Below are positions 13,016 to 20,432 of a DNA stretch of 64,000 nt, in pieces. The stretch is from Mesorhizobium sp. M2A.F.Ca.ET.046.03.2.1. GTDB taxonomy: Bacteria > Pseudomonadota > Alphaproteobacteria > Rhizobiales > Rhizobiaceae. Within the stretch, counting starts at the first letter, position 1; every line of letters begins with the position of its first letter. The notes beneath the pieces are model-generated. The model searched no databases, was not told the origin of the DNA, and saw only the letters and a list, made by a program, of their open reading frames with translations. The position numbers and the translations under genes are program-made. The DNA is taken from NCBI RefSeq assembly GCF_003952425.1, contig NZ_CP034449.1:4824001-4888000 (forward strand). The letters run 5' to 3'.

Positions 13016-14170
13016 ATGGACATCATCTTGCCTGCGGCAAACGGCGACCAGATCGGCTACCGGCTCGTCGGCAAGCCGGTCGAGCCGAGCAAGAACGCGC
13101 ATTTTTCGCGCATCGCCTATGCCGCCGCCCATGTCGTCGCCGACCCCATCGCCATGACCAATCCGTGGTCGCGGCCAGCGGTCGACTGGGACAAGACCAT
13201 GGCGTTCCGTCATCATCTGTGGCGGCTCGGCTTCCGCATCGCCGAGGCCATGGACACCTCTCAGCGCGGCATGGGTTTCGATTGGGCGAGCGCCAAGGAG
13301 TTGATCCGCCGCTCGGTCGCCGAGGCCAGAACAGTGCCGGGCGCCGACCTTGCTTCAGGGGCGGGGACCGATCACCTGGCGCCGGCGGCGGTCAAAACGC
13401 TCGACGACGTCATCGGCGCCTATGAGGAGCAGTTCGGCTTCATCGAAGGCGAGGGCGGCAAGGCGATCATGATGGCGAGCCGCGCGCTGGCGGCGGTGGC
13501 AAAAGGGCCGGACGATTATACCCGGGTCTACGACCGCATCCTGTCGCAGGCCTCCGGCAAGGTCATCCTGCACTGGCTCGGCGACATGTTCGATCCGGCG
13601 CTCAGGGGCTATTGGGGCAGCAGCGATTTCGACGCGGCACTGGATACGGTCGTCGCCATCATCGAGCGGCATGCAGACAAGGTCGAGGGCATCAAGATAT
13701 CGCTGCTCGATGCCGAGAAGGAAGTGCAGTTGCGCGACCGGCTGCCCGAGGGTGTCGTGATGTTCACCGGCGACGACTTCAACTATCCGGAGCTGATCGC
13801 CGGCGACGGCAGGCGGCATTCGCACGCGCTGCTCGGCATCTTCGACGCCATCGCGCCCGTGGCCAATGCCGCGCTGGCGAAGCTGGCTGAAGGCGACAAG
13901 GCCGGCTATGACGCGCTGATGGCGCCGACCGTGCCGCTGTCGCGAAAAATCTTCGAAGCGCCGACCGAATACTACAAGGCCGGCATCGTCTTCATGGCTT
14001 GGTTGAACGGGCATCAGGACCATTTCACCATGATCGGCGGCATGCAGTCGGCGCGCGGCATATGCCACTATGCGGACGTGTTCCGCCTAGCCGACCAGGC
14101 AGGCCTGCTGGCCGATCCCGATCTTGCCTCCGCCAGGATGAAGAGCCTGCTGGCGACGGCCGGCATCTGA
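13016..14170 (+). CDS. DUF993 family protein (DHDPS/class I aldolase-like)
   Basis: A 384-residue protein of the DUF993 family, which is grouped with the dihydrodipicolinate-synthase/N-acetylneuraminate-lyase superfamily. The segment VEGIKISLLD holds Lys227 at the place where that superfamily has its Schiff-base lysine, so a pyruvate- or ketose-type aldolase/lyase or dehydratase role is plausible. The ATG is 7 bp after GGGAGA. The gene is the first of the plus-strand arm and lies directly behind a LacI-type operator, so it is probably induced with the importer. The actual reaction is not established; the Schiff-base assignment is my alignment by eye. Confidence 0.85.
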   Translation: MDIILPAANGDQIGYRLVGKPVEPSKNAHFSRIAYAAAHVVADPIAMTNPWSRPAVDWDKTMAFRHHLWRLGFRIAEAMDTSQRGMGFDWASAKELIRRSVAEARTVPGADLASGAGTDHLAPAAVKTLDDVIGAYEEQFGFIEGEGGKAIMMASRALAAVAKGPDDYTRVYDRILSQASGKVILHWLGDMFDPALRGYWGSSDFDAALDTVVAIIERHADKVEGIKISLLDAEKEVQLRDRLPEGVVMFTGDDFNYPELIAGDGRRHSHALLGIFDAIAPVANAALAKLAEGDKAGYDALMAPTVPLSRKIFEAPTEYYKAGIVFMAWLNGHQDHFTMIGGMQSARGICHYADVFRLADQAGLLADPDLASARMKSLLATAGI

Positions 14171-14262
14171 ACCGATCGCCCGGCGGCGATTTGCGTTCCG
14201 CCGGCAAACCTGTATTCGCTTGCCAAAATCGCGTTGCACCAAGGCGGACTACGGGTGAGCAG

Positions 14263-14282
14263 ATGGAAGTTCCCGGCTTGAG
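14263..14282 (+). pseudogene. 5' fragment of IS-interrupted SDR gene
   Basis: ATGGAAGTTCCCGGCTTGAG codes MEVPGL plus two bases, then the IS begins. Joined to the sequence after the second target-site copy, the frame continues RGRVAVITAAGQNIG. This restores a 254-residue SDR, a normal family length, which supports this ATG as the original start, 92 bp after the DUF993 stop. Confidence 0.85.
14274..14282. repeat. Target-site duplication, left copy (9 bp)
   Basis: CGGCTTGAG directly abuts the left inverted repeat of the IS element and is repeated exactly at 15580-15588. A 9-bp duplication lies in the range known for IS4-family elements. Confidence 0.9.
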
Positions 14283-14301
14283 CAGGGCTGTCCGGGGAAA
14301 G
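14283..14301 (+). repeat. IS left terminal inverted repeat (19 bp)
   Basis: CAGGGCTGTCCGGGGAAAG matches the reverse complement of the right end at all 19 positions. Confidence 0.93.
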
Positions 14302-14396
14302 GTTCGGGTGAATCGAAATGCCGCATGTGCATGCCCCGTAAGACGGGGATTTTCCGTCTACCTTCTGGTTGTCGAGACTCAGAAAGGGAACGGGGC

Positions 14397-15560
14397 ATGC
14401 GCTTTACGCCTAGCATTCTTGGCAAGCTGGTTGAACCGATCAATCGTCGCCGCTTCCAGACGATTGTGGATAGCCATGACGGGGATGCGTATGACAAGTC
14501 GTTCAAGAGCTGGGACCATCTCGTGGTGTTGATCTATGCTCAGCTCAGCGGCGCGACGAGCCTTCGCAGCCTGCAAGCCGGCTGGAACGCCAACTGCCAG
14601 CACCATTACCACCTCGGCAGCGACCTGTTGCGGCGCTCGACCTTGTCGGACGCCAACCGGCGCCGCCCTGTAGCCGTCTTCGCCGAGACGTTCGCCCTGC
14701 TTGCAGGCCAACTCGACCGGCAGATGCGTCGCGAAGGCAGTGCCATGCTGCGGCTGATCGATTCCACGCCCATCCCGCTCGGCAAGCTTTGCGACTGGGC
14801 CAAGTCGAACGGCCGCATCCGCGGCATGAAGCTGCATATCGTCTATGATCCAGACAGCGACTGTCCGCGCGTCCTCGACATCACCGATGCCAACGTCAAC
14901 GACGCCCAGATCGGCCGCACCATCTCTATCGAAGACGGTGCGACCTACGTGTTCGACAAGGGTTACTGCCACTACGGCTGGTGGACGGCGATCGCGGCGG
15001 CGCAAGCCTTCTTCGTCACCCGGCCCAAAACCAACATGGGGCTCAAGCTGGTGTGCGATCGTCCCCTCGCAGCCATGCACGGCGATGGCTTCACCGTGCT
15101 TGAGGATGCCGAGGTGAGCTTTGCCAGCAAAGGCGATTCCAAACTGCCGATCCGCTTGCGTCGCATCATCGTGAAGCGAGACGAAGGCGACACCATCACG
15201 CTGCTGACCAACGATCTCGAGCGCTCGGCCGCCGACATAGCAGCCCTCTACAAGGGGCGCTGGCAGATTGAGCTCCTGTTCCGCTGGATCAAGCAGCACC
15301 TCAAGATCCGTAAGTTCCTCGGCAACAATGACAACGCCATCCGCCTGCAGCTCTTCGCCGCCATGATCGCCTATGCGCTGTTGCGCATTGCAGCGCGCGC
15401 ATATCGCGTTGCACTGCCGATCCTGCGCTTCACCGACCTGGTGACACGATGCCTGTTCGAGCGGCGCCACATCGCCGCCATCGACAAACCGCCGCCCGTC
15501 AATCCAAGTCGAAGGTACCCCCGCTGCTCTCCCGATCAGATGAGCCTCGACTATGTCTAA
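14397..15560 (+). CDS. IS4-family transposase (DDE)
   Basis: A 387-residue transposase. The N-terminal part (MRFTPSILGKLVEPINRR ... WDHLVVLIYAQLSGATSLRSL) is the DUF4372-type domain of IS4 elements. The DDE catalytic acids are visible: Asp in RLIDSTPIPLGK, Asp in YVFDKGYCHYGWW and Glu in YKGRWQIELLFRWIK, the last showing the Y-(2)-R-(3)-E-(6)-K signature of the family. The ATG at 14397 follows a purine-rich AAAGGGAACGGGG stretch and aligns with the family start; an upstream in-frame ATG is less likely. No frameshift or stop is seen, so the enzyme should be active. Confidence 0.95.
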   Translation: MRFTPSILGKLVEPINRRRFQTIVDSHDGDAYDKSFKSWDHLVVLIYAQLSGATSLRSLQAGWNANCQHHYHLGSDLLRRSTLSDANRRRPVAVFAETFALLAGQLDRQMRREGSAMLRLIDSTPIPLGKLCDWAKSNGRIRGMKLHIVYDPDSDCPRVLDITDANVNDAQIGRTISIEDGATYVFDKGYCHYGWWTAIAAAQAFFVTRPKTNMGLKLVCDRPLAAMHGDGFTVLEDAEVSFASKGDSKLPIRLRRIIVKRDEGDTITLLTNDLERSAADIAALYKGRWQIELLFRWIKQHLKIRKFLGNNDNAIRLQLFAAMIAYALLRIAARAYRVALPILRFTDLVTRCLFERRHIAAIDKPPPVNPSRRYPRCSPDQMSLDYV

Positions 15561-15579
15561 CTTTCCCCGGACAGCCCTG
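15561..15579 (-). repeat. IS right terminal inverted repeat (19 bp)
   Basis: CTTTCCCCGGACAGCCCTG is the exact inverse of the left end and begins at the base after the transposase stop codon. Confidence 0.93.
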
Positions 15580-15588
15580 CGGCTTGAG
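15580..15588. repeat. Target-site duplication, right copy (9 bp)
   Basis: CGGCTTGAG, identical to 14274-14282, marks the right-hand junction of the IS. Confidence 0.9.
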
Positions 15589-16333
15589 GGGGCGGGTGGC
15601 GGTCATTACCGCGGCCGGCCAGAACATCGGCAAGGCCGTCGCCCTGGCGTTCGCTCGAGCGGGGGCGCACATCGTGATTACCGGCGGCAGCGATCTGGCC
15701 AAGATCGAGGCCGTGGCGGATGAGGCGCGATCCTTAGGCGTCGAGGCGGTGGCCTCCGTCTGCGACGGCACCGACGAGACTGCCATGAACGCCTTGATCG
15801 AATGGGCGGTCGCGGAACTCGGCGGCGTCGACATCGCGGTATCCTGCGTCGGGATAGGACCGCATCAGCCGATCGCGGAGATCACCCTTCAGGACTGGCA
15901 GAAGGTGATGAACACCAATCTCGGATCGGCTTTCATCCTGACCCAGGCGGTGCTTCCGCACATGCGCAGGAGGAAGTATGGCCGCCTGCTTTACATGGCG
16001 GGCACGGACGCCCTTTTCCCGCTGGCAAACAGGGCGCATGTGGTCGCCGCGAAGCACGGCATGCACGGCCTGGCGAAGGCCGTGGCTCTGGAATGTGGGC
16101 CGGACGGGGTGACCGCCAACAGCATCGCGCCTGGATGGCTGGACACCGACCGAAACGCGGCGTGGTATCCCGATCTTGAGAAGACCTACGAGCATGTGAG
16201 AGCCACGGTGCCGCTCAGGACGTTGGGGACCGCCGAGGACGTCGCCAATGCCTGCCTCTATCTCGCATCGGACATGGGCAAGTTCGTCACCGGACATTTG
16301 TTGCACGTCAACGGCGGCGAGTTCATGGTGTAG
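15580..16333 (+). pseudogene. SDR family oxidoreductase, 3' part, interrupted by IS element
   Basis: This part codes for nearly all of an SDR: GLRGRVAVITAAGQNIGK supplies the cofactor loop and ASDMGKFVTGHLLHVNGGEF the usual C-terminal end. The first six codons lie on the other side of the IS; removing the IS and one duplication gives an uninterrupted 254-residue protein. The frame is open back into the right end of the IS, so a fused protein from an ATG at 15449, or a shorter one from a GTG at 15597, could still be made. The SDR is also atypical: the usual YxxxK reads VVAAK (no Tyr), the Ser site reads MAGTD and NNAG reads SCVG. It was probably the second gene of the DUF993 arm. Confidence 0.85.
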
Positions 16334-16362
16334 GACCGCAATCGGCAAGGGGGCGCGTCGGC

Positions 16363-16656
16363 GTGAAGGGATACTGGCTCATCGTCGGAACCGAGATTTC
16401 GGACCAGGAAGCGCAGGCCGAATATGCCCGGCTCTGGAAGCCGATCGGCGAAAAATACCAGGCACGCACCAACACGACAAAGCAGCCGCCGCTGCTCGTC
16501 GAGGCGCGTGACGCCAAGCGCATGGTGCTTGTGGAATTTCCGTCGCTGGACATTGCCAAGGCCTGCTACGCCGACCCGGCCTATGAGGAAGCCATGCGCT
16601 TCGCGCTGAAGGCGTCGAATCGTACGCTGGTGATGTTCGAAGGGGATCTGGGGTAG
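16363..16656 (+). CDS. DUF1330 domain-containing protein
   Basis: A small 97-residue protein with the DUF1330 ferredoxin-like alpha/beta fold: MKGYWLIVGTEISD at the start, KRMVLVEFPSLDIAKACYADPAYEEA in the middle and NRTLVMFEG near the end. It uses a GTG start at 16363 with AAGGGGG about 10 bp upstream. The gene follows the interrupted SDR by 29 bp and was probably co-transcribed with DUF993 and that SDR; the IS upstream may now reduce its expression. The function of the family is unknown, though members occur beside catabolic oxidoreductases. Confidence 0.85.
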   Translation: MKGYWLIVGTEISDQEAQAEYARLWKPIGEKYQARTNTTKQPPLLVEARDAKRMVLVEFPSLDIAKACYADPAYEEAMRFALKASNRTLVMFEGDLG

Positions 16657-16758
16657 AAAAGCGGATGGGCCGACGGGCTGCTCAGGCGAGAGAATTTTTC
16701 CCACTGAGGCAAAAAAGCCATGCCGACCGATGGGCGGCCCGCAACGATTCACGTGAGG

Positions 16759-17427
16759 TCAAAAGCGGTAGTTCAGGCTCAGCGAAACCGTATGGGTGCT
16801 AGGCTTGACGAATGTTGGGCCAACCAACACGCTGTCGTCTTCGAAATTATGATCCGAGAAATGCGCGTAGGCGTAATCAAGGCCGACAACCCATTTGTCA
16901 TTGAGCGCGTAATCTGCGCCAACACCGATCGTCCAGCCGGTATAAGTCCGGTCAAACTTCGTATCTCCAAAACCGAGAACGCTATATCCGGTATCGTGCA
17001 GGTGCAGGAAGGCCACGCCGCCCTTAACATAGGGGAGAAAATTGCCCATCGCGTATCCGGCCTTGGCGACGATATCGCCCTGCCAATCGGCAGCGGTCTC
17101 GAATGTTTCACTGTCGATCGTCGGCACGGTCTTCTTGTTGAACACGGCAACCAGACGGGCCTCCGCTCCAACAACGAAATTGTTGTCGAACTGGTACTGG
17201 TAGCCTACTTGGCCGCCAATCGATGCCGATGTGCTGTCGCCATCATATCCGCTGGGATCATCATTGGGAATCCTCACATCACCCTTGAGAAAATTGACCC
17301 CGGCCACTGCGCCAATATACGCGCCTGTCCAATTGTAGGACGAGGGCTCGACTGACAATGCGTCGGCGGCAAAGGCTGACGAACAAAACCCAACAAGCAT
17401 TGCCGATGTGAGTAGAGCCGTCCTCAT
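16759..17427 (-). CDS. Outer-membrane beta-barrel protein, Omp25/Omp31-like porin family
   Basis: I start the 222-residue protein at 17427, where MRTALLTSAMLVGFCSSAFA forms a Sec signal peptide; two in-frame ATGs up to 36 bp upstream would put charged residues in front of it. The mature part has SYNWTGAYIGAVAGVNF followed by alternating beta strands and ends HTVSLSLNYRF, with a terminal Phe as barrel-assembly signal. This is the eight-stranded OmpA-like barrel family of rhizobial and Brucella Omp25/Omp31 proteins. It stands alone, with no operon partner, so it is a general surface protein rather than part of the neighbouring catabolic locus. Confidence 0.9.
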   Translation of the reverse strand: MRTALLTSAMLVGFCSSAFAADALSVEPSSYNWTGAYIGAVAGVNFLKGDVRIPNDDPSGYDGDSTSASIGGQVGYQYQFDNNFVVGAEARLVAVFNKKTVPTIDSETFETAADWQGDIVAKAGYAMGNFLPYVKGGVAFLHLHDTGYSVLGFGDTKFDRTYTGWTIGVGADYALNDKWVVGLDYAYAHFSDHNFEDDSVLVGPTFVKPSTHTVSLSLNYRF

Positions 17428-17627
17428 AACCCGCCTATCGCTCCGGTCCGCCATTGCATCCATGGGTTGATAGCACGGGTTTCAGGGGTGCGCTGTAACA
17501 CAGCGGCAACAGTGGCGCTGGTGGATGCGTCCCGAGAGATTGCTTCCGACACCGTGAGCGTCGGACGCAACGAAAAACGGGGTTCCTGTGCCAGAAAGTG
17601 GCGGAGACGGCTAAGTTATTGAAAGGA

Positions 17628-17702
17628 TGGTGGGCGTGACAAGGATTGAACTTGTGACCCCTGCAATGTCAATGCAGTGCTCTCCCGCTGAGCTACACGC
17701 CC
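17628..17702 (-). tRNA. tRNA-Val (GAC)
   Basis: The complement folds into a standard cloverleaf of 75 bases with encoded CCA. Acceptor arms GGGCGTG and CACGCCC pair fully; the anticodon arm is CTGCA-TTGACAT-TGCAG with anticodon GAC; the T arm is ACAAG-TTCAATC-CTTGT. No integrated element adjoins its 3' end. Confidence 0.97.
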
Positions 17703-17778
17703 ATCCGACGCCGCGCATACACCACTTTTGATCCGGCACGTCAATAGCGGGAATGTGGAAAGACGGCTTCCGTTTGTC

Positions 17779-17803
17779 GCATCGGCGAAGCGCCTGCCGA
17801 TGC
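17779..17803 (-). terminator. Stem-loop downstream of cpdR
   Basis: GCATCGGC and GCCGATGC form a perfect 8-bp stem with a 9-base loop, 27 bp beyond the cpdR stop. There is no U-run on the minus strand, so an intrinsic terminator is possible but not firm. Confidence 0.4.
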
Positions 17804-17829
17804 AGGGCCCGATCCGGGCTGGAGGCGGC

Positions 17830-18195
17830 TCAGGCGGCCTGCAGCATCTTCTCGACCTCGTTAACGAGATCGCGCAGGTGGAAGGGCTTCGACAGCACCT
17901 TGGCGTCCTTGGGGGCCTTGGAATCGGGATTGAGCGCGACGGCAGCGAAGCCGGTGATGAACATCACCTTGAGGTCGGGATCGATCTCGGTGGCGCGGCG
18001 GGCAAGCTCGATGCCGTCCATCTCCGGCATGACGATGTCGGTCAGCAGCAGCGAGAAAGGCTCCTCGCGCAGCCGCTCATAGGCGCTGGCGCCATTGTCG
18101 AAATCGCTTACCTGGTAGCCGGCGCGTTCCAGCGCCTTGACGAGGAAGCGGCGCATATCGTCATCGTCTTCCGCCAGCAGAATGCGTGCCATCAT
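17830..18195 (-). CDS. cpdR: CpdR single-domain response regulator
   Basis: A 121-residue lone receiver domain. The acidic pocket is in ILLAEDDDDM, the phospho-acceptor Asp in LLLTDIVMPEMDG (residue 53 from the first of two tandem ATGs), and the Lys in VLSKPFHLRDLV. The sequence follows closely what I know of rhizobial CpdR, including the ITGFAAVALNPDS segment. In Caulobacter and Sinorhizobium, unphosphorylated CpdR guides ClpXP to degrade cell-cycle substrates, and the CckA-ChpT phosphorelay switches it off; in S. meliloti, CpdR1 is needed for bacteroid development. It is transcribed away from the N-formylglutamate amidohydrolase gene, an arrangement I recall from other rhizobia. Confidence 0.95.
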   Translation of the reverse strand: MMARILLAEDDDDMRRFLVKALERAGYQVSDFDNGASAYERLREEPFSLLLTDIVMPEMDGIELARRATEIDPDLKVMFITGFAAVALNPDSKAPKDAKVLSKPFHLRDLVNEVEKMLQAA

Positions 18196-18367
18196 GTCCC
18201 GTCCGAATCACCCGCCCCAAGCCTGCCGCCGGGCTAGGCCGTTAACCATCCTGTATATGAGATGGAGCCGGTAAACATCAAGTGAATGAAGGGCATGCCA
18301 GATGTGGTTCGCGGCGCGGTTTTGCCGCCTGAAATGCTGGACATGCCGCACGCAAGGTGGCAAGTTT

Positions 18368-18381
18368 TGCGTCATGACGCA
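18368..18381. promoter_or_regulatory. 14-bp perfect palindrome in cpdR/amidohydrolase divergent region
   Basis: TGCGTCATGACGCA reads the same on both strands. It lies 25 bp before the amidohydrolase start and 173 bp upstream of cpdR, a place for a dimeric regulator. I do not recognise a specific factor. Confidence 0.5.
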
Positions 18382-18405
18382 GTGCTTCATCCTGGTTCAT
18401 AAAAA

Positions 18406-19299
18406 TTGAAGACGGCAGCCGAGGATTTTTCGGTCGTTCCACCCTTCGAAATCCGATCGGGCGCCGAGCAGCGCGTCCCTTTCCTGTTCAACTCGCCGCA
18501 TAGCGGCCGCCACTATCCGGAGCGGTTCCTGGCCATGGCGCGGCTCGACCGCAACGCCATCCGCCGGTCGGAGGACTGCTATGTCGAGGAGCTGTTCGGC
18601 GGCGCCGTGCCGCTCGGCGCGCCGCTGCTGGCGGCGAACTTTCCGCGCGCTTATCTCGACGTCAACCGCGAGCCTTGGGAACTCGATCCGCGCATGTTCG
18701 CGGAGCCGGTGCCGTCCTTCTGCAATATCCGTTCGGCGCGTGTCGCCGGCGGGCTGGGCACCGTGCCGAAACTGGTCGGCGAGGGGCTCGACATCTATCC
18801 CGGCCGGCTGCCTTTGTCCGAGGCCGTCGCGCGCATCGAAGCGGTGTACAAACCTTACCACGAGACGCTGAAGCGGCTTTTGACCAGGACGCATGCCAGG
18901 TTCGGCTATGCCGTGCTTATCGACTGCCATTCGATGCCGGCCTCGATCCGCGTCGGCGACAATGGCGTTCGGCCCGACTTCATCATCGGCGACCGGTTCG
19001 GCATCTCGGCCTCGCCGGCGCTCACTGAGATGGCGATCAGCCTGCTTGTCGGCATGGGCTACACGGTCGCGCACAACAAGCCCTATGCCGGCGGCTTCAT
19101 CACCGAGCATTACGGCCGACCGGCGCGGCATCTGCATGCGCTGCAAATCGAGGTCAATCGCGGGCTTTACATGGACGAGCGGACGTTCCAGAAGTCGGCC
19201 GGCTTCGATGCCTTGGCTTGCGACCTGACCCGCTTCTCGGCCGATCTGATGTCGATGCCCGATCATCATTTCGTCGATTTGCCGCTCGCGGCCGAATGA
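18406..19299 (+). CDS. N-formylglutamate amidohydrolase family protein
   Basis: A 297-residue enzyme of the FGase family, which hydrolyses N-formyl-L-glutamate to formate and glutamate, the last step of one histidine-degradation route. Family blocks seen are FLFNSPHSGRHYP near the start, VLIDCHSMP in the middle and YAGGFITEHYGRP with HALQIEVNRGLYMDE near the end. An in-frame TAA lies one codon upstream, so the TTG at 18406 is the first possible start; no good ribosome-binding site precedes it. There are no other hut genes here, so the true substrate may differ. Its neighbours cpdR and hisN form an arrangement I recall from other rhizobia. Confidence 0.9.
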   Translation: MKTAAEDFSVVPPFEIRSGAEQRVPFLFNSPHSGRHYPERFLAMARLDRNAIRRSEDCYVEELFGGAVPLGAPLLAANFPRAYLDVNREPWELDPRMFAEPVPSFCNIRSARVAGGLGTVPKLVGEGLDIYPGRLPLSEAVARIEAVYKPYHETLKRLLTRTHARFGYAVLIDCHSMPASIRVGDNGVRPDFIIGDRFGISASPALTEMAISLLVGMGYTVAHNKPYAGGFITEHYGRPARHLHALQIEVNRGLYMDERTFQKSAGFDALACDLTRFSADLMSMPDHHFVDLPLAAE

Positions 19300-19324
19300 C
19301 GGCGCGCCCGAGTTCTTGATAAAC

Positions 19325-19368
19325 GCAATTCCGGATGGAAAACCGCGTCACGCTTTTCCTGGAATTGC
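19325..19368. repeat. Palindromic intergenic repeat, family A, copy 1
   Basis: GCAATTCC and GGAATTGC bound a 44-bp imperfect hairpin with inner GGAAAA/TTTTCC arms. A close copy lies at 21625-21667. Short dispersed hairpins like this are common between rhizobial genes. It sits directly behind the terminator of the sRNA on the opposite strand. Confidence 0.7.
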
Positions 19369-19370
19369 TC

Positions 19371-19456
19371 GAAAAAAAGACCGCATCGTTTTCACGACAC
19401 GGTCGAAGTCTAGGGAGGAAACGCCCAAGGAGGGCATGGACAGGAAAACCTGTCCG
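19371..19456 (-). ncRNA. mmgR: suhB/mmgR-family small RNA (alpha-r8)
   Basis: The minus strand codes a compact RNA of about 86 nt with three hairpins: GGACAGG-TTTT-CCTGTCC, then GCCCTCCTTGGGC, then a terminator stem GACCGTGTCG/CGATGCGGTC followed by seven Ts (19372-19378 on the plus strand). Between the second and third hairpins lies UUUCCUCCCU, an anti-Shine-Dalgarno-like stretch. The layout, and its position before an inositol-monophosphatase-family gene, match the suhB motif described in alphaproteobacteria; the Sinorhizobium member, MmgR, limits polyhydroxybutyrate granules. The 5' end is estimated from the promoter. The family name rests on memory of the motif and should be confirmed with a covariance model. 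Confidence 0.8.
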
Positions 19457-19462
19457 ACGACA

Positions 19463-19490
19463 AAATTATTGTGCGGCGCACAAATGTCAA
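19463..19490 (-). promoter_or_regulatory. Promoter of the small RNA
   Basis: On the minus strand a perfect -35 box TTGACA (19485-19490) is followed after 16 bp by TAATTT (19463-19468) as a -10-like box. Transcription would begin near 19456, just before the first hairpin. The spacer holds the palindrome TGTGCGCCGCACA. Confidence 0.72.
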
Positions 19491-19648
19491 TCGACAGCTG
19501 GATTTTTTAATTCAATATGATGTGGAAATTCCGCTTCGGCGGTTCAGTTGTGGCATTAAGGCAACATAAAGCGGGCGCCTGACCGGTATTCAGCGCGCCT
19601 GTTCTGCGAGAAAGAGCGGCTGGCAAGAGCCGCGATGGGGAGAGCGAC

Positions 19649-20422
19649 TTGGATATCAGCACCGATTTCATGCGGCGCATAGCGCATGCCGCCGCAGCGG
19701 AAACCTTGCCGCGCTTCCGCAGCCAGGGGGTGGTCGCCAACAAGGAGGCGGGAAGCTTCGACCCAGTCACGGAGGCCGATCGCGAAGCCGAGCGCGCGAT
19801 CCGGGCGCTGATCTCCGCCGAATATCCCGAGCACGGCATTCTCGGCGAAGAACATGGCAGCCAGAACATCACCAGCCGGCATGTCTGGGTGATCGACCCG
19901 ATCGACGGCACCCGCGCCTTCATTTCCGGCCTTCCGGTCTGGGGAACGCTGGTCGGGTTGACCGCCGACGGCGACGCGGTTGCCGGCATGATGTCGCAGC
20001 CCTTCACCGGCGAGCTGTTCTATGCCAACGCCTCCGGCTCGCACTATGAAGGACCGGGCGGCCCGCGCAGGCTCTCGACCCGCAAGACCACCGACCTCGC
20101 GCAAGCGACGCTGTTCACGACCACGCCGGCGCTTTTCAAGGGCGAAGCGCGCAAGCGCTACGACCAGTTCGAAACGAAAGTCCAACTCGCCCGCTACGGA
20201 ACCGACTGCTACGCCTTCGCCATGGTGGCGGCGGGCTGTGTCGACATCGTCGCCGATCCGGGCCTGAAGCCCTACGACATCGTCGCGCTGATCCCGATCA
20301 TCGAGAAGGCCGGCGGCGTCGTCACCACTTTCGAAGGGGCCCCGGCGGAGAAGGGCGGCGATATATTGGCTGCGGCGACGCCGGAGCTGCACGCCGCGGC
20401 AATGGCGGCGCTGCGCGGCTGA
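19649..20422 (+). CDS. hisN: Histidinol-phosphatase, inositol-monophosphatase family
   Basis: A 257-residue Mg-dependent phosphatase. The metal-binding motifs are ILGEEHG (Glu67/68) and WVIDPIDGTRAFISG (Asp83, Asp86). The GTRAFISGLPVWGTLVGL segment is typical of HisN-type histidinol-phosphate phosphatases rather than SuhB, so I place it in histidine synthesis. The start is TTG at 19649, seven bases after GGGGAG; this is the first good start in the frame. It lies downstream of the divergent sRNA. The stretch 19491-19648 holds only its promoter region, in which I see no clear regulatory motif. A general inositol-phosphatase activity remains possible. Confidence 0.88.
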   Translation: MDISTDFMRRIAHAAAAETLPRFRSQGVVANKEAGSFDPVTEADREAERAIRALISAEYPEHGILGEEHGSQNITSRHVWVIDPIDGTRAFISGLPVWGTLVGLTADGDAVAGMMSQPFTGELFYANASGSHYEGPGGPRRLSTRKTTDLAQATLFTTTPALFKGEARKRYDQFETKVQLARYGTDCYAFAMVAAGCVDIVADPGLKPYDIVALIPIIEKAGGVVTTFEGAPAEKGGDILAAATPELHAAAMAALRG

Positions 20423-20432
20423 TCGGGCGCGT

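Larger units (their letters stand above)
14283..15579 (+). mobile_element. IS4-family insertion sequence, complete, 1297 bp
   Basis: The element is bounded by perfect 19-bp terminal inverted repeats (CAGGGCTGTCCGGGGAAAG at 14283-14301, complement at 15561-15579) and flanked by a 9-bp direct repeat, CGGCTTGAG. It holds one intact transposase gene that ends at the base before the right repeat. Intact ends, an intact gene and an exact duplication point to a recent insertion. It interrupts an SDR gene of the catabolic locus. The element's ISfinder name cannot be given from sequence alone. Confidence 0.95.

Noticed and set aside
15449..15588. ATG inside the IS as the natural start of the SDR
   Set aside because: The first 40 residues would come from the IS end, and the original start lies across the IS at 14263; the fusion frame is a by-product of insertion, though it could still be used.
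17628..17702. tRNA-Val or tRNA-Gln as attachment sites of a genomic island
   Set aside because: No integrase, no repeated tRNA 3' end and no change in gene content is seen beside either tRNA.
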